Numbered from the stretch's first letter, positions 1 to 7,655 are shown. The stretch is 21,041 nt of DNA from Haplomitrium mnioides (GCA_049999725.1 JBNGIS010023478.1:41724-62764); one strand, 5' to 3'. Notes: generated from the sequence alone by a model not told the origin. Translations and numbers: made by a program.

Positions 1-560
1 GCCTCGACTAAACTCATGTCTTCAATTTGGACTTGTAAGCTTCGAAGTTCTTCAATGTACCTTGCAACGCTTACTTGTTGCTCTAACTTCCAAAGCTTAG
101 TTCTTGCGATTAATATAGAATCTACTGCTTTGAAATTTTGTAATAAGCTTTCTTTAAGGCTACTCCATAAAAGTTGTTCTCTTCGTGTATTTTTTTGTCT
201 CTCCCATCCTTGTAGCCAAATAGATGCGTGCTCCGTTAAAAATGATCTTGCAAATAGCCCCTTTTCCAAATCTGATGCACGTGGGTAATACGACATATGA
301 ACCTCCATTCGATACACCCATCCTTTGACAACACCTACCATACGGCTTCCTCCATAATCTTCCACTTTACACGACTTTCTCATCTTTTGAAGTAGTGTTT
401 CTCGACTCACTTCTCCATTCTCTTGTTGCAACCACATTTTCACCATCTCTGCCATTAACATATTTATTTGTTGTTGGTTTGCTATAAGGGCTACTTGAAG
501 TTCCTCCAACTTTGCCATCATCCAAGCTCCTTCTTCTAGATTGGAGGAACTTGCCTCCAT
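1..560 (-). CDS. gag: Gag capsid polyprotein of element D (N-terminal 186 residues, continues off the window)
   Basis: An uninterrupted frame starts at the ATG at 560-558 and runs to the left edge. It opens MEASSSNLEEGAW; the first ~70 residues are Met-, Gln- and Glu-rich and look helical or coiled-coil. From about residue 95 the pattern fits the Retrotrans_gag capsid fold: WVYRMEVHMSYYP, then LTEHASIWLQGWERQ, a basic stretch, LLWSSLKESLLQNF, and LWKLEQQVSVARYIEELRSL. The W..GW, F and L.Q..SV..YI positions are typical of Ty3/gypsy gag. Gag would coat element RNA in cytoplasmic virus-like particles. The start is chosen because it is the first ATG of the frame after the PBS and leader, and the downstream reading matches gag. 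A shorter reading in another frame (573-367) is a shadow. The zinc knuckle is not reached. No stop or frameshift was found, unlike gag in A, B and C. Confidence 0.82.
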   Translation of the reverse strand, partial: MEASSSNLEEGAWMMAKLEELQVALIANQQQINMLMAEMVKMWLQQENGEVSRETLLQKMRKSCKVEDYGGSRMVGVVKGWVYRMEVHMSYYPRASDLEKGLFARSFLTEHASIWLQGWERQKNTRREQLLWSSLKESLLQNFKAVDSILIARTKLWKLEQQVSVARYIEELRSLQVQIEDMSLVE

Positions 561-1205
561 GATTTTCTGTCACAACTTAACTACTTGTAACTTATACGAA
601 AAAAAATACATACACATTCCAATTGTGAAGAATAGTTAAAATAAAAGGTTTAGTTGATGCTAACACTAAATCACAAAACCTCTCTCCAAACTTACAAACA
701 AGAAAATCTTGCTGCATTTGTTTAGACGTCACTCGAATAGAAATGTGACACTTGGAGTTGAGCTCTTCTAGAGGAGCTTGGTTCAAATCAATTTTCTATC
801 TACTACAAAACATAAATGAAACACTCCCATGTAACACCATAATTCACCACAGGTAAGATAGCAGGCTCTCTTGATTCTATCACAAAAACCATAAAATCAT
901 CCCCAAAATTGTATACTAAAATTTGACGAAAGAAATGTTTGTCAATATTAAACACATGAATATTAAAAGGATTCAATAGAGGAACTCTAGGAGGTACAAA
1001 TACTCCTCTATCTATTTGCTAATATAGTATCAAGTCAACTTCTTATCTTCATTCATAAAGGATGGGATATCCGCTATCCTTTACTCATGAAAACTTGAGA
1101 GTTTAACTCTTTTGGAGTTGATGCAAAGTGGAGATTCTACTACTCCAAAAGGTCTTTAGTACTTCTCCAAAGAGGGGTAATCCACACTTCTTTGGAGAAG
1201 ACCAA
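561..1205 (-). other. Untranslated leader of element D with two hairpins
   Basis: This stretch between PBS and gag start contains no supported gene. Two inverted repeats stand out. CTTCTCCAAAG (1162-1172) pairs perfectly with CTTTGGAGAAG (1190-1200) across a 17-base loop, ending five bases from the PBS. TAAAGGAT (1056-1063) pairs with ATCCTTTA (1076-1083), and its 12-base loop contains the palindrome GGATATCC (1065-1072). In LTR elements this region usually holds packaging and dimerisation signals. A role here is inference from position only. A 64-codon frame at 786-592 shows no family resemblance. Confidence 0.6.
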
Positions 1206-1217
1206 GCTCTGATACCA
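1206..1217 (-). promoter_or_regulatory. Primer-binding site of element D (initiator tRNA-Met)
   Basis: The plus strand reads GCTCTGATACCA, so the element strand reads TGGTATCAGAGC, a perfect match to the PBS complementary to the 3' end of plant initiator tRNA-Met. A single base (1218) separates it from the LTR end at 1219. This fixes the LTR boundary and the orientation of the element. Confidence 0.93.
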
Positions 1218-1351
1218 TTGTAACACTACAAACCCACATTACACACACAAATTAGCACAAGTATAACACATACAAGTTAGCATAAAGGAGGCATACAAAG
1301 AACTTCAAAAAACCCCCAAGGTAAGAAATGCCAAACAAGGCACTCTCCCTT

Positions 1352-1387
1352 CTTTATATACTTGATAAAAAACTCTTTGCTTATATA
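1352..1387 (-). promoter_or_regulatory. Candidate TATA boxes of the element D LTR promoter
   Basis: On the element strand there are two TATA-like sites: TATATAAG (1387-1380) and TATATAAAG (1360-1352). They lie between the U3 repeat block and the PBS, where an LTR core promoter is expected. Transcription would start about 30 bases downstream of the one used. Which is used cannot be told from sequence. Confidence 0.55.
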
Positions 1388-1482
1388 GGTGGATGAACCT
1401 CATTGGTTTCTTTTATATCCACTTCTAATTGGACCCCTCTTTTCTCTTTCGCTCTAATTGGACCACCCTTTACTTTTATTCT

Positions 1483-1668
1483 CCTTTTGCCATGTGTCCT
1501 TATGTTTAGAACCTTCTATCTCTTTAGTTCTCCTTCTGCCACATGTCCTTATCTTTAGAACCTTCTCTTCACTTTAATTCTTCGCTTGCCACGTGTTCTT
1601 ATCCTCTTCTAAAGTACTCCTTTTTTCACTTTAATTCGTTGACTTTCTCTCCTCTTGCCACGTGTCCA
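1483..1668. repeat. Four-unit U3 repeat with G-box/ABRE-like cores
   Basis: Units of about 50, 50 and 69 bases each carry the core TGCCAYRTGTCC followed by pyrimidine-rich sequence. The hexamers are CATGTG (1491-1496), CACATG (1540-1545), CACGTG (1590-1595) and CACGTG (1659-1664). Shared text such as CCTTATSTTTAGAACCTTCT between the first two units shows tandem duplication. CACGTG is the plant G-box bound by bZIP and bHLH factors. Lying upstream of the LTR TATA boxes, the array resembles an enhancer. That function is inference. Confidence 0.7.
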
Positions 1669-1788
1669 ACTCTCTAAAATAGCAATCGCTTTCTATTACT
1701 CTAACTTAGTAATAGCTTTCTAGACATAGTTGACACTATATCTTACTTCATTTTTAGCTATGGCTTACTAAAGTTAGTGACTGTTACA

Positions 1789-2790
1789 CCAAGCAAATCT
1801 GTAAGTGGTGCAGCAATATGCGCATAATAATGGATGAATCATTGAATAAAGCTTGCCAATCCACTGAATGCTCTAATGTCCTTTGCCTCCTTTGGTGTTG
1901 GCTACTGTATGATAGCCTTGATTTTCTCTTCTTCCATCTTTCATCCCTAGATAAGTAACCTCTTGTTTCCAAAATTCTCACTTGAATCTCTTACAATAAA
2001 ACTTCCAATTATACAACCTTTGCAATACTTCTTTCAGATGATTATGATGCTCAACTTCAATTTTACTTAAAATAAGAATGTCATCCAAGAACACCAAAAC
2101 CAACTTATCTAATAACCTATCAAAAATTCAATGTATTTGATCTGTGAATATGGTCGGAACATAAGTCAGACCAAATGTTTAGACCTTCCACTCAAAATGC
2201 CCATACCTTGTACAAAAAGTTGTCTTTGGCTAATCACTTAGCTTGATAGAAATTTTCCAATAGCTATTTCGAAGATCCAACTTGGAAAAAAATCACGCTC
2301 CACTCAATTGATCCAACAAATCATTAATATGTGGTAAATGATAAGCATTCTGTACTATTTGATTGTTCAAACCACGATAATCTATATAAAGACAAAATCC
2401 ACTATACTTCTTTGGTACAAAGAATATTGGTGCTCTCTAAAGCAAAGTAATATGCTGAATAAAATCCTTCTCAAGAAGATTTGCCAAGATCTTACAAAGC
2501 TCTTCCAACTATTATGGCAATAACTAGTATATAGATCGATTATAATGTGTACATCCTAGTATCAACTCGATCGAAAAGGGCATTCCACGATCATTTGGTA
2601 ACCATTTTGGAAAATCATTTGGAAATACATCTGAAAACTTCTTCAAAATGTCATCAATCATTGAGGTTGATACATATTTCCCTTCCTCCTTATTCAAATC
2701 CACACAATAGGCTTGATCCATACAAGAAAGATAGACAACTCTTTCTCCATCAAAGGATCATGCTTAATTGATTTAGGCTTCTTGACCAAC
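1789..2790 (-). pseudogene. pol: Reverse transcriptase region of element A (broken, interrupted by D)
   Basis: Minus-strand frames give recognisable Ty3/gypsy reverse transcriptase blocks with frameshifts and stops between them. Reading downstream: ILGCTHYNRSIY (site around 2560-2520), APIFFVPKKYSGFCLYIDYR (about 2430-2380), [32 protein letters not shown], then the catalytic core [10 protein letters not shown] with its Asp pair at 2085-2080, and finally a block ending IAAPLTDLLG at 1789. The enzyme would copy element RNA into DNA in virus-like particles. The first of the three catalytic aspartates sits in the SKLDLR block. The text ends exactly where D's LTR begins. The corresponding block in element C continues through GKYIKFQWT, showing what was displaced. 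Confidence 0.85.
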
Positions 2791-2822
2791 AGTGTTGGAC
2801 ACCTCAAAAGAAACTGCTTTCC

Positions 2823-3290
2823 TTATAAAGCAACTTGAATTTGTCGTTTTGCCCAATCAACTTGAGCGGCTTGATCTTCAAGCCAAAGCAAGCCCAAAAT
2901 AATATCATATTGTATGGGTGCAATAACAAAATCCATAGATTCCTTATATTTCTTGTCAGTTCTTAGAAGAAATGGCTTGTGTGAGTTGAAAACCTCATGT
3001 TTTTGGCCATTGGCCATAGTCACAAAACTTCTCTTGACATGCAAAGTTTTGGCTTTGATTTTCTTTGCAAAATTTAATGACATGAAATTTTCAGAACTTC
3101 TACAATCTACTAACATTTTACAAGAATGCTCATCAATCATACCATCAAGATGAAACAATGTGCTTTGAATTATTGTCAAGCTTTTAATTCCATTGGAACT
3201 AATCAAGCTCTTAGTAAACTGTTCGATTTTTTTACTGAGGTCTGTTGTTTCCTTGATTTTTTTTCTTTGAAAATGGCTGCTTGAACAAGA
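2823..3290 (-). pseudogene. pol: Aspartic protease region of element A
   Basis: This is a long minus-strand reading of Ty3/gypsy aspartic-protease type. The active-site stretch reads MLVDCRSSENFMSLNFAKKI. Relative to the usual D-[S/T]-G-A it keeps Asp but has Cys then Arg. Element C has DCGTS at the same place, so Gly to Arg is a lesion in A, while Cys seems shared by the family. Downstream come FVTMANGQKHEVF, SMDFVIAPIQYDIILGLLWL (the hydrophobic-Gly flap-side motif ILG.LWL) and QVDWAKRQIQV, all as expected of the retroviral-type protease fold. The frame itself is open for 178 codons (3359-2823), but the lost glycine should inactivate it. It would have cut the Gag-Pol polyprotein. Confidence 0.83.
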
Positions 3291-3520
3291 GCGCGTGGTC
3301 AATCTTGGCAATGTGGAAAATTTGCAATCATACAACCAAATTGTTGACAATAAAAACATCGTCCACTTTGGTCTAGGCGCTCACGTTCTACGTTGATAAG
3401 TGTTACTCTTTGCGTCACATCAATCTCCATAGGTAGAGCCTCATTTGGTAGCACACGAACATTTGGCAAGGCTTGTTGTGAGTGTAGCCTAACTTTGGTA
3501 ATTGTTAGCAATGACTCGTA
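3291..3520 (-). pseudogene. gag: Gag C-terminus and damaged zinc knuckle of element A
   Basis: The minus-strand reading includes MEIDVTQRVTLINVERERLD, then SGRCFYCQQFGCMIANFPHC. This is the CX2CX4HX4C nucleocapsid knuckle, with the His replaced by Cys and the last Cys by Phe, so zinc binding should be lost. The paralogous stretch in element C, once a one-base shift is allowed for, still shows the CHC residues. The knuckle normally binds element RNA. Confidence 0.75.
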
Positions 3521-4140
3521 TCATTCAACCATGCATATTGCTTCTTCTAGTTAAGAGGACTCTCTCATTGTCACTTCTATTCTAGTGTGAGGCTTCAATC
3601 TCTAAACAAAGCGATCTAAAGCAGATCCCTTGCCCATATTAGAAATTTGCATAATGATGTTCTGAAATTGTGTGACATAGCTATGCACCATACCAAGTTG
3701 TTTTTAATGCATCCAATCAATCTTTTGCCACCTTTGGAGTCTTTAAAACCCTAAATCTTAAATTCACCACTTCTTTAAACTCTTGCCAAAAAGTAATTGG
3801 AGCAACAAATCCACATTGAGCTTGCTCAATTTGATATCTCCACCAAGTTTTTTGCCACTCTCTCCAATTGAATTGCAGCACCACATAGATTTCCTCGACC
3901 ATTCTCTCTTTTGTTTGTAGCTTCAAAATATTGCTCGCAATCAAACAAAAAATTCTTAGATGCGACATGAACAGTCTTCCCATCATGTGCTTTTGGTTTG
4001 AGAAACCACACATGGCTTTCTTCTTTCCTTGAAAATGTGCCCTCTTCCCCATTTTCATTTGATCTTCTAGAATGTGAGAAAGATGTTCAATTTGTTGTTG
4101 CATCCTTGCTTCTTGACTCTCCATTCCACCAAAAAGAATC
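3521..4140 (-). pseudogene. gag: Gag capsid region of element A (frameshifted)
   Basis: Gag starts at the ATG around 4126 with MESQEARMQQQIEHLSHILE, just after the PBS, matching the start in element C. After a basic segment the frame slips and continues with HDGKTVHVASKNFLFDCEQY and FEATN in another frame, then back to WWRYQIEQAQCGFVAPITFW and EFKEVVNLRFRVLKTPKVAK. The WWRYQ...EF..VVN.RFR blocks are the capsid core of Ty3/gypsy gag. At least two frameshifts separate these pieces. Beyond about 3717 the reading continues towards the zinc knuckle with more damage. Confidence 0.8.
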
Positions 4141-4143
4141 ATG

Positions 4144-4155
4144 GCTCTAATACCA
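4144..4155 (-). promoter_or_regulatory. Primer-binding site of element A (one mismatch)
   Basis: The element strand reads TGGTATTAGAGC, the initiator tRNA-Met PBS with a single C-to-T change. One base separates it from the LTR end at 4157. It shows that the LTR at 4157-4571 is A's own 5' LTR, not the missing 3' LTR of element C. Confidence 0.85.
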
Positions 4156-4156
4156 A

Positions 4157-4571
4157 TATAAAAGAACTCAAGGACTGACTTCCAAATAAGTAACAACTAC
4201 AAGATAACTCTAGTAGAGTTACAAAACTCAAGGTCAATAAGGAAACAAAAGCCAATAATGCTAGCCAAACCCAAGCAACGAAAGAGCCAAACCAAATTGA
4301 GAGGAACTCTAGAATGAGAAGTGAGGCTATAAATCCCTTCTATTTATACAAGAGAAGAGGATGTCATCCCTCTTTCCTTACTTATAAGTCACTTCTAATT
4401 TCAATCCTAAATTGATCACTTAAAATTCACTTCTAATTTCAACCCTGAAACTCTAAAAGTGACTTTGAAGGCAAGTAGTCTTATCTCAACCCTAAAAATG
4501 ACCCTCTACCTCTTTCATTACTCTTCTTTATTTCCTTATAAATAGCACTACCTTATGCTTATACTATTACA
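4157..4571 (-). repeat. 5' LTR of element A (415 bp)
   Basis: On the element strand the LTR begins TGTAATAGTATAAGC (from 4571) and ends CTTTTATA (4157), a decayed form of the family ending TTTTACA. It aligns along its length with the LTRs of B and C. A TATA box reads TATAAATAG (4348-4340). The inverted repeat AACTCTA-n-TAGAGTT lies at 4206-4220. Two related repeats with CACTTCTAATTTCAAYCCT lie around 4390-4450. Confidence 0.88.
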
Positions 4572-4576
4572 AGAGA

Positions 4577-5440
4577 AAACTAAACACTTGCTTATTTGGA
4601 GTTGTTGTAGACAAACTCTACAATCGGTAAGAAACTATCCCAATTTGTATGATGAACATTGATGAACGTGCGAAGCATATCCTCCACAGTGCGATTAGCA
4701 CGCTTTGTATACCCATCTATTTGAGAATGATAAGCAATAGACAGGGAGAGTTTGGTCTCTAAAAGTTTGAACAACTCTCGCCAAAACTTTCCAAGAAAAT
4801 ACATATCCTTATCAGATATTAACATCTTGGGTACTTCATGATGACAAAAGACAACATCAAAGTAAATTTTTGCCATTTGTGGAGTATCTACTATATCAAC
4901 TGTTGATGCTAAATGAATATGCTTGTTGAGCTTGTCCACAAACACCACAATAGTAGTAAACCCACGAGATAAGTTGGAAGTGAAGCGACAAGAACCAAAC
5001 TTACATGCTCCCAACAAGTAGTAGAAATTGGTAGTAGTTGAAGAAGTCTTGCTGGTTTTTTATTTGAAGCTTCATTTTGTTGACAACTTTCATACAAAAA
5101 AACAAAACTACGAACATCTCGAGCCAAGTTGGACCACCATCAAGTGCGTTGAAGCAACTTTGTAGTTTTATCTACTCTAAGATGCCTTCATATGGGAATG
5201 TCATGTGCTTCTTGTAAATAAGCCATTCAAAGCGTATCATCTTGTAGAACATACACTTGATGGCCTCGATAGAGAATACCAGCTCGAATGGAAAAAATTA
5301 TGATGCTCACTATCTTTGATGGCCAATTGTGTTTGAATATGATTAAAAAAACATCTTCTTGTTGTTTTTAATGATAACTTCTACTAGTTAACTCATTGAG
5401 ATGTAATAAGCTAATATTAGCTACCTCCATTGTATTCACT
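4577..5440 (-). pseudogene. pol: Integrase of element C (broken; cut by A's LTR)
   Basis: Minus-strand frames show the N-terminal zinc-finger area (HLRVDKTTKLLQ, then LARDVRSFVFLYESCQQNEA), in which one zinc Cys appears to be Tyr, and then the catalytic core. The first catalytic Asp of the family's SLDL block is Val here (HVSLVLVASLP). The second is kept (LISDKDMYFLGKFW). The third, the Glu of DGQTER, is Lys (DGYTKRANRT). The reading proceeds to NWDSFLPIVEFVYNNSK and stops a few codons later at A's LTR (4571), where B continues with its C-terminal domain. Two of three catalytic residues are missing, so the enzyme is dead even apart from the truncation. There is a frameshift around 5000. Confidence 0.85.
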
Positions 5441-5469
5441 TGATGATCCAACATTTGTAGCTGTGCACT

Positions 5470-5929
5470 AGAAATGGTGTGAAACCTTCCAGGCTTGTAC
5501 TCTAGCTTGATATCAATTAGTTGTAACTAATCCCATTGATTATGGCTTCTTGTCATATTTTCCAAATAGATTGCTTGTAATAATAGCTTGTGATCTATGT
5601 GCATAATTATAGGTCTTCTCAAAAGATAGTGTCTCCACAACTTAGAAGCATAAACCATTGCCAATCACTCTAGATCCCTTGTAAAATAATTTCTCTCCAC
5701 TACATTTAATTGGCGTGATATGAAGGCAATTGGATGAAGTTCATCCTCAAACTCTTGCTATGAAACTGCTCCAATAGAAAAATTAGAAGCATCAAAATCA
5801 ACCATACAACGTGTTTTTGGAAAATATAGGTCTAGAATAGGATGAGAAAAGATTGCATCATTGAGCTGTTGAAATGTCGCTTGCTCTTTGACGGTCCATT
5901 GAAACTTGATATACTTGCCTAGTATATCT
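5470..5929 (-). pseudogene. pol: RNase H region of element C
   Basis: The minus-strand reading gives KFQWTVKEQATFQQLN, then CMVDFDASNFSIGAV, the Asp-containing start of the Ty3-type RNase H, then ELHPIAFISRQLN, ERNYFTRDLE followed by a stop and LAMVYASKLWRHYLL, HIDHKLLLQAIYLEN and DIKLEYKPGRFHT. Each block is the expected RNase H order, with stop codons between some of them. It would degrade RNA in RNA:DNA hybrids during reverse transcription. Confidence 0.82.
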
Positions 5930-6890
5930 AAAAGTGGTGCAGCAATAATGCATAATAATGGATGAATTTTCTATAGAAGCTTGTCAATCCATTGAAGGCT
6001 CTAATGTGCTTTATCTCTTTTTGGTGTTGGCCACTCTGTGATAGCATTAATTTTATTTTCTTCCATATTAATACCATCCGCAGACATTGTGTGCTCTAGG
6101 TAAGTAACCTCTTGCTTCTAAAATTCGAACTTGGATCTCTTGCAATAAAACCTCCAATCGCACAACCTTTGCAATACTTATTTCAGATGATCACAAATCG
6201 TAACTTTGATTTTACTAAAAATAAGAATGTCATCTAGGAAAACCAAATGGACTTATCTAATAACCTATAAAACTTTGATGTATTTGCTCCATGAATATAG
6301 TTGGAGCATTAGTGAGACCAAATGTAAGGACCTTTCATTCAAAATGCCCATATCTCATACGAAATGTTGTCTTAACAACATCACTTGGCTTGATAGGAAT
6401 TTGGTAACATCCATTTCGAAGATCCAACTTGGAAAAAAATTGAGCACCAATTAATTAATCTAATAAATTTTCAATACATGGTAAATGATAGACATTCTTT
6501 ACTGTTTGATTTTTCAAACCACGATAATTTATACAAAGAAAAAACCCACCATCTTTCTTTGGTACAAAGAATACTAGTGCTCCTCAAGATGAAGTACTTT
6601 GATGAATAAAATCCTTCTCAAGAAGATCCGTCAATGTTTTGCGAAGCTCTTTTAACTCTTGTGGCAATAATCGATATATAGATCGATTATAATGAGTACT
6701 TTTTGGTATCAACTCAATTGGAAAGGGCTTCCTCGATTATTTGGTAACCTTTTTTGCAAACTATCTAGAAATACATATGTAAACTCCTTCAAAATATGAT
6801 CAATCATTGAGGTCAATACAGATTTCCCTTCCTCTTTATTCAAGTCCACGATAGGCTTTATTTACCCAGCAAAGACAAGCAAATCTTTCT
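5930..6890 (-). pseudogene. pol: Reverse transcriptase region of element C
   Basis: This matches the RT of element A block for block on the minus strand. Recognisable parts include the VPKK and DYRGL-type block around 6570-6510, the KLDLRN block near 6430, and the catalytic core LVFLDDILI at 6240-6220 with the Asp pair intact. It ends in HYAHIAAPL-like text leading to LLDILGKYIKFQWT. Several frameshifts and stops interrupt it. Because C is unbroken here, it shows the sequence that D's insertion interrupted in A. Confidence 0.83.
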
Positions 6891-6949
6891 CCATCAAAGC
6901 ATTATGCTAAACTGATTTGGGCTTCTTCACCAACGGTGTCAAACACCTC

Positions 6950-7300
6950 AAGAGGATTTTCTTTTCTTGTAAAGTAACTTGAATTTTTTGTTTTGCCCAA
7001 TCAACTTAAGCGGATTGATCTTCAAGCCAAAGTAAGTCTAAAATAATGTCATATTTTACTCAAGCAATAACAAAATCAATAGATTCGTCATAATCTTTGC
7101 CAATCCTTAGAAGAAATAGCTTGTGAAAATGGAACAACTCATGTTTTTAGCCATTGATCATAGTCACAAAACTTCCCTTGATAGGCAAAGTTTTAGCCTT
7201 GTTTTTTTTCACAAAACATAATGATATGAAATTTTCAGAAGTTCCACAATCTACCAACATTCTACAAGAATACTCATCAATCACATCATCAAGATGAAGC
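6950..7300 (-). pseudogene. pol: Aspartic protease region of element C
   Basis: The minus-strand reading gives DEYSCRMLVDCGTSENFISL, then GSFVTMINGQKHELFH, ESIDFVIA, a stop, VKYDIILDLLWLEDQSA, a stop and VDWAKQKIQVTL. The active-site motif is D-C-G rather than D-S/T-G. Because A also has Cys there, this is likely ancestral to the family. ILG of the usual ILGLLWL is ILD here. Element B is inserted just upstream of this block (7305/10584). Confidence 0.8.
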
Positions 7301-7305
7301 AAGGT
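7301..7305. repeat. Left copy of target-site duplication of element B (AAGGT)
   Basis: AAGGT sits directly before B's 5' LTR (TGTAATAG at 7306) and recurs at 10584-10588 directly after its 3' LTR (TTTTACA ending 10583). Removing B and one copy restores sequence colinear with element A around 3140-3180, which confirms both ends. Confidence 0.92.
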
Positions 7306-7655
7306 TGTAATAGGACAAGCATAAGGTTGTGCTATTTGTAAGAAAATAAAGAGGAGTGAAGGAAGTGGTAGAGAGTCACTTTTATAGCTGAGATAAGATT
7401 ACTTGCTTTTGAAGTCACATTTAGTATAGAGTCAATTTTAGGGTTGAAATTAGAAGTGACTTGTAAAAGAAAAAGGAGGGATGACACCCTCTTCTTTTGT
7501 ATAAATAGAAGGGCTTCTAAGCCCCACCTCTTATTCTGGAGTTCCTCTCGAATCACTTAGGTTCTTTGGTTGCTTAGCTTTTGCTTGCACGCTTAGTCTT
7601 AACTTGGACTTTGAGTTGCTTTTGGTTGAAGAACTCTATTAGAGTTCACTATGAG
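7306..7655 (+). repeat. 5' LTR of element B (3' end deleted)
   Basis: It starts TGTAATAGGACAAGC and contains TATAAATAG (7500-7508), the U3 text TTTTAGGGTTGAAATTAGAA and the perfect inverted repeat GAACTCTATTAGAGTTC (7631-7647). It matches the 3' LTR until CACTATGAG, then passes straight into gag text (AATCAAGAAGCGATG). About 39 bases present in the 3' LTR (10545-10583), plus the PBS, are missing. The shared GAG at the join suggests a microhomology deletion. Confidence 0.88.

Larger units (their letters stand above)
1..1788 (-). mobile_element. Element D: Ty3/gypsy-like LTR retrotransposon, 5' part (LTR, PBS, leader, gag)
   Basis: Read on the minus strand, the order is LTR (1788 to 1219), initiator tRNA-Met primer-binding site (1217 to 1206), a leader of about 645 bases, then an open gag frame from 560 to the window edge. 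The LTR ends are the inverted pair TGTAACA...TGTTACA. The element splits the reverse transcriptase/RNase H junction of the older element A: sequence from 1789 onward resumes in the middle of A's polymerase. By analogy with other LTR elements a 5-bp target duplication is expected, and CCAAG (1789-1793) should recur beyond the missing 3' LTR. Pol and the 3' LTR lie outside the window. The clean ends, perfect PBS and open gag make it the youngest layer of the nest. Confidence 0.88.
1219..1788 (-). repeat. 5' LTR of element D (570 bp)
   Basis: The plus strand starts TGTAACAC at 1219 and ends TGTTACA at 1788, giving 7-bp inverted ends and canonical TG...CA termini. The inner boundary is fixed by the adjacent PBS. 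The outer boundary is fixed by the abrupt resumption of element A polymerase sequence at 1789. Inside are TATA-like boxes (about 1352-1387) and, upstream of them in transcription direction, a pyrimidine-rich U3 with repeated G-box-like cores. The partner LTR is outside the window, so age cannot be estimated here. Confidence 0.9.
1789..4571 (-). mobile_element. Element A: decayed Ty3/gypsy chromovirus-family copy, 5' two-thirds
   Basis: On the minus strand the order is 5' LTR (4571-4157), PBS (4155-4144), gag, zinc knuckle, protease and reverse transcriptase. It is cut at 1789 by element D inside the sequence that follows RT. The rest of A must lie left of the window. Its LTR begins in the middle of element C's integrase, so A was inserted into C. 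AGAGA (4572-4576) is the expected target duplication. The coding frames are broken by several stops and frameshifts, so this copy is dead. It belongs to the same family as B and C, by near-identical text across gag, PR, RT and LTR. Confidence 0.88.
4572..7305 (-). mobile_element. Element C, distal body (protease to integrase), truncated by A and split by B
   Basis: This minus-strand stretch carries, in transcription order, protease (7300-6950), reverse transcriptase (6880-5930), RNase H (5930-5470) and integrase (5440-4577). It joins the proximal body of C at 10589-11589 once element B and one AAGGT copy are removed. Paralogue A shows the same sequence uninterrupted at that point (3140-3180). 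The low-coordinate end stops inside the integrase where A's LTR begins. The remaining integrase, chromodomain and 3' LTR of C should lie beyond element A, left of the window. Confidence 0.87.

Noticed and set aside
592-786. 64-codon minus-strand frame in the leader of element D
   Set aside because: It has no family resemblance and low complexity at its end, and it lies between PBS and gag where leaders are non-coding.
1206-1217. GCTCTGATACCA as part of a tRNA gene
   Set aside because: It matches only the tRNA-Met 3' end, has no cloverleaf around it and sits one base from an LTR end, so it is a primer-binding site.
4157-4571. LTR 4157-4571 as the 3' LTR of element C
   Set aside because: It is followed by an almost perfect PBS and gag of element A, and C's integrase is cut mid-domain rather than ending with chromodomain and polypurine tract.
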